A DNA stretch of 37,924 nucleotides, from the NCBI GenBank assembly GCA_023431215.1, contig JAEYXR010000084.1, forward strand, positions 1 through 37,924, given 5' to 3'. This stretch comes from Bacillota bacterium (GTDB taxonomy: Bacteria > Bacillota > Clostridia > Oscillospirales > Ruminococcaceae). Within the stretch, counting starts at the first letter, position 1. Each line of letters starts with the position of its first letter. Of this stretch, positions 8,131 to 16,235 are shown piece by piece. The notes beneath the pieces were generated by a model, which made no database searches, was not told where the DNA came from, and was given only the letters and a program-made list of their open reading frames with translations. Both the position numbers and the translations under genes were made by a program.

Positions 8131-8159
8131 AAACCGCCCTCGTGGAGAGAGGGCGGTTT
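8131..8159 (-). terminator. Proximal terminator of the 8204-9151 gene
   Basis: An 11-bp stem (8131-8141 with 8149-8159) with a 7-nt loop; a T-run follows on the minus strand. It lies 44 bases after the stop codon. Confidence 0.9.
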
Positions 8160-8203
8160 GTCGTCTTGCGACGTGCTTTAAACCTTAAAGATTTAAGTTA
8201 GAC

Positions 8204-9151
8204 TTATTTCTTCAGGGAAACAGCGCCAGCAGCAACCAGGGAGACAACAGCCAGAGCGGTGGCAATGCCAACAACGTCATTAGCGCCGGTGTCAGGGTTG
8301 GTGGTGGTGTCATCAGCAGCAGCAGCGGAAGCCAGGGCCTTGTCAGAGAAGACATAGGAGCCCAGGGTGCGGGTCTTCAGAACCCAAGCGCCGTCATCTT
8401 CAGACCACTTAGCAGCAGACTTCTTGATCTTGCCTTCGCCGGTCAGCTCATAAACAAAGCCGTCCTCGTCGACCTGATAGAAGTAAACGGTAGCGGTGCT
8501 GTTGAAAGAGGGCTTAGCTTCAAAGTTCAGGAAGGAGATCTCTGCATCAGCATCAGCGTTAGCAATCAGAACCTTCTTGTCAGCATCGTAGTTGTGGCCC
8601 AAGAATGCTTTGTCGCCGTCATAAACGCGAACTTCAACAGTGGTGTCTTTGTCAGTGGTGTCGAAGGACAGGTTACCATAGGGCATACCCTTATCAACAA
8701 ACTTGTTTACAGTCTCAAAAGAAACATCGCCAACATTGTTGCTGTCATCAATCTCAACGGGGTTCAGCACGTAGCCAATAGAACCAATAAATCTAGCAGA
8801 GGGGCTGTCAGATTTGGCACCCTTGCCACGGAGCTCGATGGTGACATCCAGATCCTTGAATTTGGTCTCATCAGCATAAGCCATGGTGTAGTCGGACTTC
8901 AGATTCAGATTCAGGGCATTACCCTCATCATCGTCCAGCTCGATAGAAGCAACATAAGCTTTGCCTTTTTCGTAGGTAACCTTCTTGATAGAATAGTTAT
9001 CGGTGTTCAGATCTTTTACGTGGCTAAAGCCGGGCTCCAGCTTGATATCCTCAGTGCCGGGCTCAAGGGTCTTCAGATCATAAGGATCAGCAGCAAAAGC
9101 AACAGTAGCCATCATAGCAACGGCCAGTACAAGTGCAAGTACCTTTTTCAT
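8204..9151 (-). CDS. Secreted surface protein with NPDTG sorting-like C-terminus
   Basis: A 315-residue protein of unknown function. Residues 1-21 are a signal peptide ending AFA. The middle is acidic and probably beta-rich. The C-terminal half carries a module shared with the protein at 2338-3579 (FLGHN, KPSFNSTAT, KTRTLGSYVFSDKAL). It ends in NPDTGAND, a hydrophobic helix and a KK tail, which resembles a sortase-type signal with NPDTG instead of LPxTG. The start was placed at the ATG of MKKVLALVL because GGAGGA lies just upstream. A good promoter, a 5' hairpin in the leader and two tandem terminators suggest strong expression, as for an abundant envelope protein (inference). Confidence 0.83.
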   Translation of the reverse strand: MKKVLALVLAVAMMATVAFAADPYDLKTLEPGTEDIKLEPGFSHVKDLNTDNYSIKKVTYEKGKAYVASIELDDDEGNALNLNLKSDYTMAYADETKFKDLDVTIELRGKGAKSDSPSARFIGSIGYVLNPVEIDDSNNVGDVSFETVNKFVDKGMPYGNLSFDTTDKDTTVEVRVYDGDKAFLGHNYDADKKVLIANADADAEISFLNFEAKPSFNSTATVYFYQVDEDGFVYELTGEGKIKKSAAKWSEDDGAWVLKTRTLGSYVFSDKALASAAAADDTTTNPDTGANDVVGIATALAVVSLVAAGAVSLKK

Positions 9152-9219
9152 TGGTAATTCCTCCATAAATTTTTAATCTTTTGTCGCGGTGGGGGTCTCC
9201 ACTCCCCCTTTGCAAGCTA

Positions 9220-9248
9220 AGTATATTACAACTTGTAACCAATTGCAA
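9220..9248 (-). promoter_or_regulatory. SigA-type promoter of the 8204-9151 gene
   Basis: On the minus strand TTGCAA (9243-9248), a 17-bp spacer and TATACT (9220-9225). The leader is about 60 nt and begins with a GGGGG...CCCCC hairpin (9191-9208) that could protect the mRNA 5' end. Confidence 0.72.
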
Positions 9249-9483
9249 GCAAATTTTAGAAATTTGCCTAAACATTAGAATTTTATTGTAAAAATTCGTA
9301 TCTTCTTCAAAATTAAGTCATTCTTTCCTATCATTTCTGTTTTTGGAAGATACCAATACTTAAATAAGCAATTTATTTCCTCATATTTAAGCATAATTTA
9401 GTAAATGTTGTTGTCCCCTTCATGCTGCTCCATTTTTACAGACCTAAATGAGTATGCAACAACAATATCATTACATAAACAGC

Positions 9484-9530
9484 AAAAAAAATACCCCGCC
9501 TGCGTGCCTGAAGACAACACAAGGGGGTAT
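9484..9530 (-). terminator. Likely terminator of ridA
   Basis: ATACCCC (9491-9497) pairs with GGGGTAT (9524-9530) over a 26-nt loop, followed on the minus strand by eight T. The long loop makes it a weaker call. Confidence 0.6.
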
Positions 9531-9553
9531 CTTTATTTAAAGCTTAAACTATT

Positions 9554-9937
9554 TTATTTAATATTTGCAATAAATTCCATCTCTACCAAAGCGCCCATAG
9601 GCAAAGCGGCAACCTGAAAAGCAGAACGGGCGGGCTTGACTTCGCCGGAGAAGTTTGCGCTGTATATTTCGTTCATAGCGCCAAAGTTTGCAATATCCTG
9701 CAAAAACACAGTAGTCTTGACCACATCATCCAGTGTGCAGCCAACCTCTGCCAAAATAGCTTTGGCATTTTTAACTACCTGTGCAAACTGTTCTGCAACA
9801 CCGCCTTCTACAATTTTGCCGGTAGCGGGGTCGATAGGCAGCTGGCCGGAACCAAACAGCATATTATCTACACGTACCGCCTGAGAATAGGGTCCAATAG
9901 CAGCAGGGGCGTTTTGAGTATTCACTCTCTCTTTCAT
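9554..9937 (-). CDS. ridA: RidA family enamine/imine deaminase
   Basis: A 127-residue protein of the RidA/YjgF/UK114 family, which hydrolyses reactive enamine/imine intermediates such as 2-aminoacrylate in the cytoplasm. Family hallmarks are AIGPYSQAVRV near the N-terminus, GQLPIDPATG, and the C-terminal KPARSAFQVAALPMGALVEM, whose Arg binds the substrate carboxylate. Length is typical. Two ATG codons are adjacent (9940 and 9937); the second is preferred because AGGAGG is then six bases away. It faces a YheO/DauR-type regulator across a region with a large palindrome, suggesting shared control. Confidence 0.94.
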   Translation of the reverse strand: MKERVNTQNAPAAIGPYSQAVRVDNMLFGSGQLPIDPATGKIVEGGVAEQFAQVVKNAKAILAEVGCTLDDVVKTTVFLQDIANFGAMNEIYSANFSGEVKPARSAFQVAALPMGALVEMEFIANIK

Positions 9938-9978
9938 CATTATCCTCCTAAGATACTACTTAATATACTAAATACTTT

Positions 9979-10011
9979 CCAGCAAAAAACAAAACTTTTG
10001 CACTTTGCTGG
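9979..10011. promoter_or_regulatory. 33-nt interrupted palindrome, candidate operator for ridA
   Basis: CCAGCAAA (9979-9986) mirrors TTTGCTGG (10004-10011), and CAAAA (9990-9994) mirrors TTTTG (9996-10000), all centred on base 9995; 13 of 16 positions pair. It overlaps a possible TTGTTT -35 element of ridA on the minus strand. The divergent regulator at 10471-11154 is the natural candidate to bind it (inference). Confidence 0.55.
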
Positions 10012-10470
10012 ATTAATGAATACGGTGATAAACTTTTTCTTAATATAATAATAATTTATTTTTGTTTCTTTGTCAATTTATATTACATATTTATAGTAAT
10101 ATTCTTCCTTTCTTTTTAAATGATAACTCATCAGCACTTACCATTATTATGCTTGTTTTTTTCTTGAATAATATCAGATGTTGCTGTAAGATAAAAAATA
10201 ACCGCTTTACTATCTTTTTTATGTGCTTGGACTTATTTTTTATGCACAGACCGTCCGGAGTGGGGAGCAACATACCAACCCATAAAAGCAAAATGATATT
10301 TCTTCTATGATGAGCCCTGCCATATAGAATATTTATTTTTACACAAATAATTACTGTATTCACTCCGGCTATTTACCTTGTACACAGCCGTATGCTCCGG
10401 GGAAGCGGCTCCCCTTTCAGCAGACTTTAAAATCTTATGCCGGTACACAGCGGCGGAAAGCGAGATAAAA
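10012..10470. other. AT-rich intergenic region between ridA and the regulator
   Basis: About 460 bases, strongly T-rich on the plus strand in 10020-10230. Overlapping short frames on both strands lack ribosome sites and a coding look. The promoter of the regulator must lie near the 3' end, but no clear -35/-10 pair was seen. Confidence 0.45.
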
Positions 10471-11154
10471 ATGACAACAGCGATGATTCGACAATACACC
10501 TGTCTGACAGAATTTCTTGGCACAACGCTTGGCCCCGACTATGAGATTATTCTGCATGATTTAAGTGACACAGGCAATTCTATTATTGCCATAGCAAATG
10601 AGCACATCAGCGGGCGCAAGGTGGGTGCTCCTCTTACTAACGTGGCTCTTAAGCTCATTGCCGACAAGGTGTATGAAACCCAGGACTTTGCCATGAACTA
10701 CAGCGGCGTGGGGCTGAATGGTCAGCGTCTGCGCTCCTCCACTATGTTCATAAAAGATGAAGAAAATAACCTGGTGGGATTGTTGTGCATCAATTTTGAT
10801 GACTCCCGCTATGATGAATTAAGCAAGAATATTCTGCAGCTGTGCCATCCCCGCGATTTTGCCGCTGCCCGTACCCAGCCCATTGCCAAAGAAGCCACAG
10901 GCGGCGCCCCGGTGGAAAGCTTTTACAATTCTATTTCGGATGTTACCGAGGATGTGGTAGGACAGGTGATTGCTGAAACCGGCGTTCCGGCAGATCGGCT
11001 AACTCAGGAAGAAAAAATGGAAATTGTAGATATTTTGGACAGGCGCGGTGTGTTTTTGCTGAAAGGCTCAGTCAAATATGTGGCTGAGTGCCTTTATTGT
11101 TCACAAGCAAGCATCTATCGCTACCTAAGCAAGGTAGGCAGCGACAAAAAATAA
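10471..11154 (+). CDS. YheO/DauR-like transcriptional regulator (PAS-like + HTH)
   Basis: A 227-residue regulator. Residues about 8-120 are a YheO-type PAS-like domain (TTLGPDYEIILHDL, then KDEENNLVGLLCINFD). The C-terminal ~65 residues are an HTH_22-type helix-turn-helix (EEKMEIVDILDRRGVFLLKG and the recognition region YCSQASIYRYLS). The family includes DauR, the D-arginine utilisation repressor of Pseudomonas; ligands elsewhere are mostly unknown. The start was placed at ATG 10471 (MTTAMIRQYTCLTEFLG) because homologous proteins begin about there; an in-frame ATG at 10378 would add 31 unlikely residues. Such regulators often neighbour ridA-type genes, and ridA lies divergently here. Confidence 0.85.
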   Translation: MTTAMIRQYTCLTEFLGTTLGPDYEIILHDLSDTGNSIIAIANEHISGRKVGAPLTNVALKLIADKVYETQDFAMNYSGVGLNGQRLRSSTMFIKDEENNLVGLLCINFDDSRYDELSKNILQLCHPRDFAAARTQPIAKEATGGAPVESFYNSISDVTEDVVGQVIAETGVPADRLTQEEKMEIVDILDRRGVFLLKGSVKYVAECLYCSQASIYRYLSKVGSDKK

Positions 11155-11254
11155 TCATTTTAAATTGGTATTGTGTAAACAACAGCTTCATAAAATACGT
11201 TCTTTGGGAGATACTACAACAACACCTTGATTATGATAAAAGGAGCGTTGCCAT

Positions 11255-11539
11255 ATGTCCCAGCAATATCCAAAAGATGATCATTCCTCGCTGCCTTATG
11301 ATGCGCAGGACGACCGCGAGCTGTTTGAAGACACTTTTTCGGTAGCATCTTCCGGAGAATGCACAGGCATGATTCCTGCTGCACCGGCACATCCCGCCGA
11401 GGTAGACTCCTACAGCGAAATTTATGATATTCCTCTATCCCGCACGCCCAACCTAGGCAAAAATAAGCAGCGCAAGGAAACCCCCGACTTTGTGGTTTCT
11501 AATGACAAAAAGAAGAAGAGTAATCATGACGTCCGGTAA
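11255..11539 (+). CDS. Small conserved clostridial-type protein, unknown function
   Basis: A 94-residue acidic, probably unstructured protein. The central stretch ECTGMIPAAPAHPAEVDSYS resembles a short motif I associate with uncharacterised Clostridia proteins (recollection, not checked). The C-terminus is Lys-rich. AAAGGAG precedes the ATG at good spacing and a strong terminator follows, so it looks like a real gene. No signal peptide, membrane helix or enzymatic motif is visible. It is 100 bases downstream of the YheO-type regulator and could share its transcript. Confidence 0.72.
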   Translation: MSQQYPKDDHSSLPYDAQDDRELFEDTFSVASSGECTGMIPAAPAHPAEVDSYSEIYDIPLSRTPNLGKNKQRKETPDFVVSNDKKKKSNHDVR

Positions 11540-11563
11540 CCTCTGTTGTAGCGCATTGTTTTT

Positions 11564-11595
11564 AAAACGCCCTTTCATGAAAGGGCGTTTTTTAT
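11564..11595 (+). terminator. Terminator after the small conserved gene
   Basis: A perfect 28-nt palindrome, AAAACGCCCTTTCA mirrored at 11578-11591, followed by T-rich sequence. Confidence 0.9.
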
Positions 11596-11631
11596 ATTTT
11601 ACAGCAGATAACATTTCTTTGCTTCTTTTCG

Positions 11632-11660
11632 TTGACAATTTTGGTTTGGAACGCTACTCT
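11632..11660 (+). promoter_or_regulatory. Promoter of the flavodoxin/hydrolase operon
   Basis: A consensus TTGACA at 11632-11637, a 17-bp spacer and a weak TACTCT at 11655-11660. The transcript would begin about 60 bases before the flavodoxin start. Confidence 0.6.
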
Positions 11661-11724
11661 AAAAGAGAAAACATCACCTTTGCTACATTTAAATGCAGCA
11701 TAACATCGGGGAGGGTCTTATTCC

Positions 11725-12261
11725 ATGAAGCTACTGGTTTTATATCAATCACGCTATGGCAGTACCGCTCGTTACGCCAAGGCTTTGGCCGAAGAGTTAG
11801 GCTGTGATGCAGTTCCTTTGAATGAAGCAAGACCCTCGCTGCTGGCAGAGTATGAAGGCATCATTGTTGGTACTGGCATTTATGCCGGACTGCTCAATGG
11901 GCGCAAAGAGCTTGCCCGGTTGGCACCTGCCTTGGCAGGCAAAAAGCTGGCTGTTTTTACGGTAGGAGTAACCTCCCCCAAGGAAGAAGAAAAGCTAAAC
12001 GAGGTTCGTGCGCATGGGCTGCCCCAAATTTTATTGTCCTCTCCCGCTTTTCATTGTAAGGGCAATATTGATATGCATAAATTAAGCTTATTGCACCGCA
12101 CCATTATCAAAGGCATGGTCAGCCAACTGCAAAAGCTGCCGGACGACAAGCTGACAGAAGAGAATTTTAATCTTTTGGCGGCTGTAGAACGCCCAATTGA
12201 CTACATAGATACACAATCCATTGAACCTTTGATAAGCCTTGTAAAAAGCTGGAAACAGTAA
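11725..12261 (+). CDS. Flavodoxin domain protein (HemG-like flavodoxin)
   Basis: A 178-residue cytoplasmic protein. The N-terminus LVLYQSRYGSTARYAKALAE is the FMN phosphate-binding loop of flavodoxins, and IIVGTGIYAGLLNGRKEL matches the second FMN loop of the Flavodoxin_5 group, which includes protoporphyrinogen oxidase HemG. FTVGVTSPKEEEK continues the fold. A haem role is not supported by neighbours; a generic flavin-dependent reductase or electron carrier is more cautious. GGGGAGGG precedes the ATG. The gene is 11 bases before the cysteine hydrolase, forming a two-gene operon. Confidence 0.85.
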   Translation: MKLLVLYQSRYGSTARYAKALAEELGCDAVPLNEARPSLLAEYEGIIVGTGIYAGLLNGRKELARLAPALAGKKLAVFTVGVTSPKEEEKLNEVRAHGLPQILLSSPAFHCKGNIDMHKLSLLHRTIIKGMVSQLQKLPDDKLTEENFNLLAAVERPIDYIDTQSIEPLISLVKSWKQ

Positions 12262-12272
12262 AGGAGAACGTT

Positions 12273-12800
12273 ATGTCCAAAGTACTTGTTGTTGTAGATT
12301 TTCAAAAGGATTTTGTAGACGGAGCACTGGGCTTTGCCAAGGCTCAAACCTTGGAGGAGGGCATTGCCGCCAAGGTGGCCGATGCTGTCGCAAACAATCA
12401 GCCTGTGGTCTTTACGCTGGATACACACGGTGAAGATTATCTGGAGACCCGGGAGGGCCGTCATCTGCCTGTGCCCCACTGCACAAAAGGCGATGCAGGC
12501 TGGCGCCTGTACGGCAAGCTGGAAAAATATATGGAGGAAGACCACAAAACCGTCTTTTTAGCTCCCAAATATTCCTTTGGCGCACAAAACTTTTCTTTTT
12601 TAAAACAATTTAACCCAACCGAAATTGAGCTGGTAGGCGTGGTTACCAATATGTGCGTCATCAGCAATGCTGTCATTCTTCAAACTACTTTTCCTCAGGC
12701 GGAAATTATTATTGATTCTTGTCTTTGCGCCAGCTTTGATGATTCTATGCATCAAAAAGCACTGGATATTATGGCAGGGCTGCAGATGAATATTCTATAA
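12273..12800 (+). CDS. Isochorismatase-family cysteine hydrolase, nicotinamidase-like
   Basis: A 175-residue hydrolase. The expected catalytic triad is visible: D9 in VVVDFQKDFVDG, K99 in APKYSFG and C128 in VVTNMCVISNAV. D50 and H52 (TLDTHGEDY) with a later His fit the metal site of nicotinamidases, so hydrolysis of nicotinamide to nicotinate for NAD salvage is likely, though other amides are possible in this family. AAAGGAG precedes the ATG. It follows the flavodoxin gene by 11 bases and ends at a strong terminator. Confidence 0.88.
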   Translation: MSKVLVVVDFQKDFVDGALGFAKAQTLEEGIAAKVADAVANNQPVVFTLDTHGEDYLETREGRHLPVPHCTKGDAGWRLYGKLEKYMEEDHKTVFLAPKYSFGAQNFSFLKQFNPTEIELVGVVTNMCVISNAVILQTTFPQAEIIIDSCLCASFDDSMHQKALDIMAGLQMNIL

Positions 12801-12806
12801 TGCAGG

Positions 12807-12848
12807 CAACCCGGCAAACCTCCTGACGGTTGTTTGTCGGGTTGTTTA
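12807..12848 (+). terminator. Terminator of the flavodoxin/hydrolase operon
   Basis: CAACCCGGCAAAC pairs with GTTTGTCGGGTTG (one G-T pair), followed by TTTATAATTTTT. Confidence 0.88.
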
Positions 12849-13038
12849 TAATTTTTGGACAACACCGCACAATACACGGGTTTTGCCTTAGCGCTTTTTT
12901 ATTGTATCATGCCCTTATAAAGATAAGCACCAAGCTGCCTGCAGCCCTTTGCGGTACCTTGTACCGCATTGTTTTTTCATTATTAATGTCGAAATTTGCC
13001 GAACCAAAACTATAAAAATTGGAAAAGGGTGAGAACGA

Positions 13039-15093
13039 ATGAAGCGGCCTTTTTGTGCGTTTTCCTTCTTTTTTTTGCTGCAAATCTGGACCGCTTTTTT
13101 TGCCCCTTGGCAGTGGCTGCAGGTTCTGCCTTCTATACTTGTCCTTGGGTTATGCTTAGTTCTTTTTTTCAAAAACCGTCAATATGCAAAAAAGCTGCTG
13201 TTTTTGGCTGTGGTGGGCTGTCTTACCGCTTTGGCTGCAAGTCGGCTTTATACTTTGCGCACTGCCCCGCTTCAAAGGCTTGTTGGTCAAACGGTTTCTT
13301 TCCAAGGAATGGTCAGTTCACAAAGTAGCTGGAATCCTCAAAGCATTACCGTGCTGGCAAAAACCCACCAGGCAGGATACCAAACACTGCACTTATACTG
13401 CCCACCCGGCGGGCCCCAGGTAGGTGATTGGGTGGAAGGCAGGGCAAATATTAAAGAGGTGGAGCAAGATGGTAACAGCCTGTTGTTCTCTGGCGGCGTC
13501 AGCTTAAGGGGCACCGTTTCTCAAGATTTGAAGCTGTGGCAACCCCAGCGGCAGGCTGGTTTATGGCAAACCCAACAGCTGCGCCTTAGGCTCTCTCAAG
13601 CTGTCGGCCGTGCCTGCCCCGGACAGGGAGGCGCTATGCTAGGCGGCATGCTGTTTTCTCAAAGATCCGTGCTCTCTCCTGTGGAACAATACAGCATCAA
13701 TACAGCGGGGCTTGGGCATCTGTTGTCGGTATCCGGCCTGCATCTGAGTATTTTGTGCGGACTGTTTGTGGGCTTGTGCCGCTGTCTTAAGCTGCGCCGC
13801 CTTACTACGCTTTTTATCTGCATCCCGGCTGTGTTTGCGGTGGTGGCTGCATCAGGCTTTGCTCTTTCTGCTGTCCGCGCAGCTACAATGCTGATTTTGT
13901 ATCTTACTGCGCAAGCCCTTGGTAGGCGCAGCGATGGGTTCACCTCACTGGCATTTGCCGCCGTGATTCTGGTATTTGCTTGCCCCCCTGCACTGGGCAG
14001 CAATGGTTTTTTGTATTCTTTCTGTGCCACCCTTGCCATTCTTCTTTGGGCAAGCCCCATCAGCAAAGGGTTGAGCCATTGGGTGACCTCATGGCGGGGC
14101 AGCTGCGGAAGGGTTCTGACTAAACTATTGCAGGTTGTGGGGGTTACCACCGCCGCACAGCTTGGTGTTTTTCCGCTGCTTTGCCTTACGCAGGGCTGGG
14201 TGCCTTTTTACAGTCTGCCTGCCAATGTGCTGGCCGCCCCTTTTGTGCTGGGTGCTTTGGGGTTGGGTGTGGCCGGTATTTTTTTGCTGCCCTTTGGCTC
14301 TTTAAGCACCATAGTATTGCAGCTGGGTGCCTTTTGTGCCAATACTATTTTGCAGCTGAGTAAAATCATCTATCAGCTGCCCTGTGTGGGTATTGCCGTA
14401 GGCTTTGGCTGGCAGCGGTGGTTGTATTGCTTGTTGGCTTTTTTGCTGTTGTTGGCCTGGGTGCTGAAAAAGCACCACCGGCGCAAGGTACTCTTTATTG
14501 GTCTCCCCTTTTGGGCGGTGCTGCTTTGCTGTTTTTCTTTGTTCCATCAATACGATACCATTTTGACGGTAGACAGCAAAGCCAGAGGGTTCTATCTTTA
14601 CCAGGGCGGCCAAAGTATGCTGGTGTATGATGACCGCAGTATGACGGACTATCGGCGTTGGGGATTATCGGTACTGCCCAATTATGCCGGGCTGCCTGCT
14701 CCGGACTTTTTGTTTCCCTTTTACGGGGGCAGCGGCACTACCCGTGAGCAGGAGGTATTTGAGGGGGTTACGGTTCAGGCTCTACCACAAAAGGTGTTTC
14801 TTATCCAAGCACCAAACCTTATAATAATAAAAGAATGGCAAGACCCCACCAACCCCGAGAATTTAACAATTAACGGGTATGAAAACAGCCCAAACTATGG
14901 TAAGATAGAAACTGGTTTTAATGCTGCGGTTGTAAGGATTGACAAGGACTGGAATGTCACTTGTCTGGGCAACCCCGGCGACATGGTGCAGTTAGAGCAT
15001 GTTGCATTATACAGCATCCAACCACATGACCCAAAAGGAGGAGAGCTCTTTGCTGCTGCAAAACCTACGAAGAAAAAAAGAGGATTTGGCTGA
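13039..15093 (+). CDS. comEC: ComEC/Rec2 competence channel without a metal-binding beta-lactamase domain
   Basis: A 684-residue membrane protein. N-terminal helices (about 1-70) lead into a DUF4131/OB-like outer domain, then the Competence domain with the ComEC signature GLGHLLSVSGLHLSILCG near residues 223-240 and about ten membrane helices to residue 500. ComEC forms the inner-membrane channel for single-stranded DNA during transformation. The C-terminal part begins LTVDSKARGFYLYQGGQSML, which lines up with the start of the usual metallo-beta-lactamase domain, but no HxHxDH motif follows. It may therefore lack the associated nuclease activity. The ATG has GGGTGAG upstream. The last 44 bases overlap holA. 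No other competence gene is in the window. Confidence 0.9.
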   Translation: MKRPFCAFSFFFLLQIWTAFFAPWQWLQVLPSILVLGLCLVLFFKNRQYAKKLLFLAVVGCLTALAASRLYTLRTAPLQRLVGQTVSFQGMVSSQSSWNPQSITVLAKTHQAGYQTLHLYCPPGGPQVGDWVEGRANIKEVEQDGNSLLFSGGVSLRGTVSQDLKLWQPQRQAGLWQTQQLRLRLSQAVGRACPGQGGAMLGGMLFSQRSVLSPVEQYSINTAGLGHLLSVSGLHLSILCGLFVGLCRCLKLRRLTTLFICIPAVFAVVAASGFALSAVRAATMLILYLTAQALGRRSDGFTSLAFAAVILVFACPPALGSNGFLYSFCATLAILLWASPISKGLSHWVTSWRGSCGRVLTKLLQVVGVTTAAQLGVFPLLCLTQGWVPFYSLPANVLAAPFVLGALGLGVAGIFLLPFGSLSTIVLQLGAFCANTILQLSKIIYQLPCVGIAVGFGWQRWLYCLLAFLLLLAWVLKKHHRRKVLFIGLPFWAVLLCCFSLFHQYDTILTVDSKARGFYLYQGGQSMLVYDDRSMTDYRRWGLSVLPNYAGLPAPDFLFPFYGGSGTTREQEVFEGVTVQALPQKVFLIQAPNLIIIKEWQDPTNPENLTINGYENSPNYGKIETGFNAAVVRIDKDWNVTCLGNPGDMVQLEHVALYSIQPHDPKGGELFAAAKPTKKKRGFG

Positions 15094-16114
15094 AATGGCA
15101 GCCTCCCCTGTGGTGCTGCTGTATGGCGATGACGCCTATCAGCTGGAGCGTACTGCTGATGCCCTAATCAAGCAAACCGTTACACAGTTTCAAGACTTTA
15201 ACCTCTTTTGTGTGGATGGACGCGCCGCCATGGATGTGGATAAAATTGCCGATTCTGCCCTTAGCCTGCCCTTTATGGCAGAGCGCCGTGCGGTTATCAT
15301 AGATGATCTGGACGTATCTGTGCTTTCTGCCGTAGATGCCGAAAAGCTCTGGCAGCTGCTGGCTTCCCTCAGCCCCTCTACCCTGCTGCTCATTACAGTG
15401 CGTACCCAGCCCCTGGATCTGAAGAAAAAAGGTTCCCGAGGCCAAAAGCTCCACGACCTGTGCGATAAGGCAGGTGTTGTCTGTTCCTTTACCCGTCCTA
15501 CCCGCAGCGACGCGGCACGCTTAGCAGCCTCCTTTGCTGCCAAGCACGGCACCAAGCTGGAGTCTCCCCAGGGGCTGCTGCTGGCCGATTACTGCGGATG
15601 TGACTGCTTGCGGATACAAAATGAGGTGGACAAGCTGTGCGCCTATGCCGGTGAGGGTGAGACCATTACACAGCAGCAGATTCAGTTGCTGGTAGAGCCG
15701 GTTAGCGAGGCCCGGATTTTTGATTTGTCCGATAAAATAATCAAGCGAGATTACAATGGCGCCATGGCGGTTGTAGACGGGCTGTTGTTTCAGCGGGAGA
15801 CCCCTGTGGCAATTCTGACCATTCTTACCATGGCTTTTGTAGATATGTACCGGGCTGCCTGCGCCAAGGCAGAAGGCCTGCCCGATAGTGAAGCCCGCTC
15901 CGCCTTTGGCTATGGCGGGGGCGCATACCGCTACACCAAGGCGGTAGAAAACCAACGGCGTGTGGGAAGCTCCTGCCTGGGTGAAATTTTGCACCTGCTG
16001 GCAGAGGCTGACCTGGCCATGAAGACCACCGGTATCGACCCCCGCCTGACGCTGGAAAGCACCATTGCCGAAATATTTTTAAAAATGTCCCGCGCTGCCA
16101 AGAATCCGGTTTGA
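15050..16114 (+). CDS. holA: DNA polymerase III subunit delta
   Basis: A 354-residue clamp-loader subunit. ASPVVLLYGDDAYQLERTADAL is the N-terminal AAA+-like opening of HolA, which opens the beta sliding clamp; the C-terminal ~130 residues (RIFDLSDKIIKRDYNGAM onward) form the delta collar. The start was placed at TTG 15050-15052 because AAAAGGAGG lies eight bases upstream and the resulting length fits the family; in-frame ATG codons at 14999 and 15026 are further inside comEC and lack a ribosome site. It overlaps comEC by 44 bases, so translation is probably coupled. comEC-holA adjacency is common in Firmicutes. Confidence 0.9.
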   Translation: MLLQNLRRKKEDLAEMAASPVVLLYGDDAYQLERTADALIKQTVTQFQDFNLFCVDGRAAMDVDKIADSALSLPFMAERRAVIIDDLDVSVLSAVDAEKLWQLLASLSPSTLLLITVRTQPLDLKKKGSRGQKLHDLCDKAGVVCSFTRPTRSDAARLAASFAAKHGTKLESPQGLLLADYCGCDCLRIQNEVDKLCAYAGEGETITQQQIQLLVEPVSEARIFDLSDKIIKRDYNGAMAVVDGLLFQRETPVAILTILTMAFVDMYRAACAKAEGLPDSEARSAFGYGGGAYRYTKAVENQRRVGSSCLGEILHLLAEADLAMKTTGIDPRLTLESTIAEIFLKMSRAAKNPV

Positions 16115-16235
16115 TATCAGCTTTTACAACCAATCCATAAATCAATACACTTGCTGTTTGATTATAATAGGAATAGAGAATGCTTTTATCATCCTATTGG
16201 GCAATTTGTATTGAGAAACAGAGAGGAGAGCCTCG

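Noticed and set aside
10062..10363. Overlapping frames on both strands between ridA and the regulator
   Set aside because: AT-rich composition, no ribosome sites and no plausible protein features.
14999..15049. Upstream ATG starts for holA
   Set aside because: No ribosome site precedes them and they would extend the protein beyond the usual family N-terminus; TTG 15050 has AAAAGGAGG.
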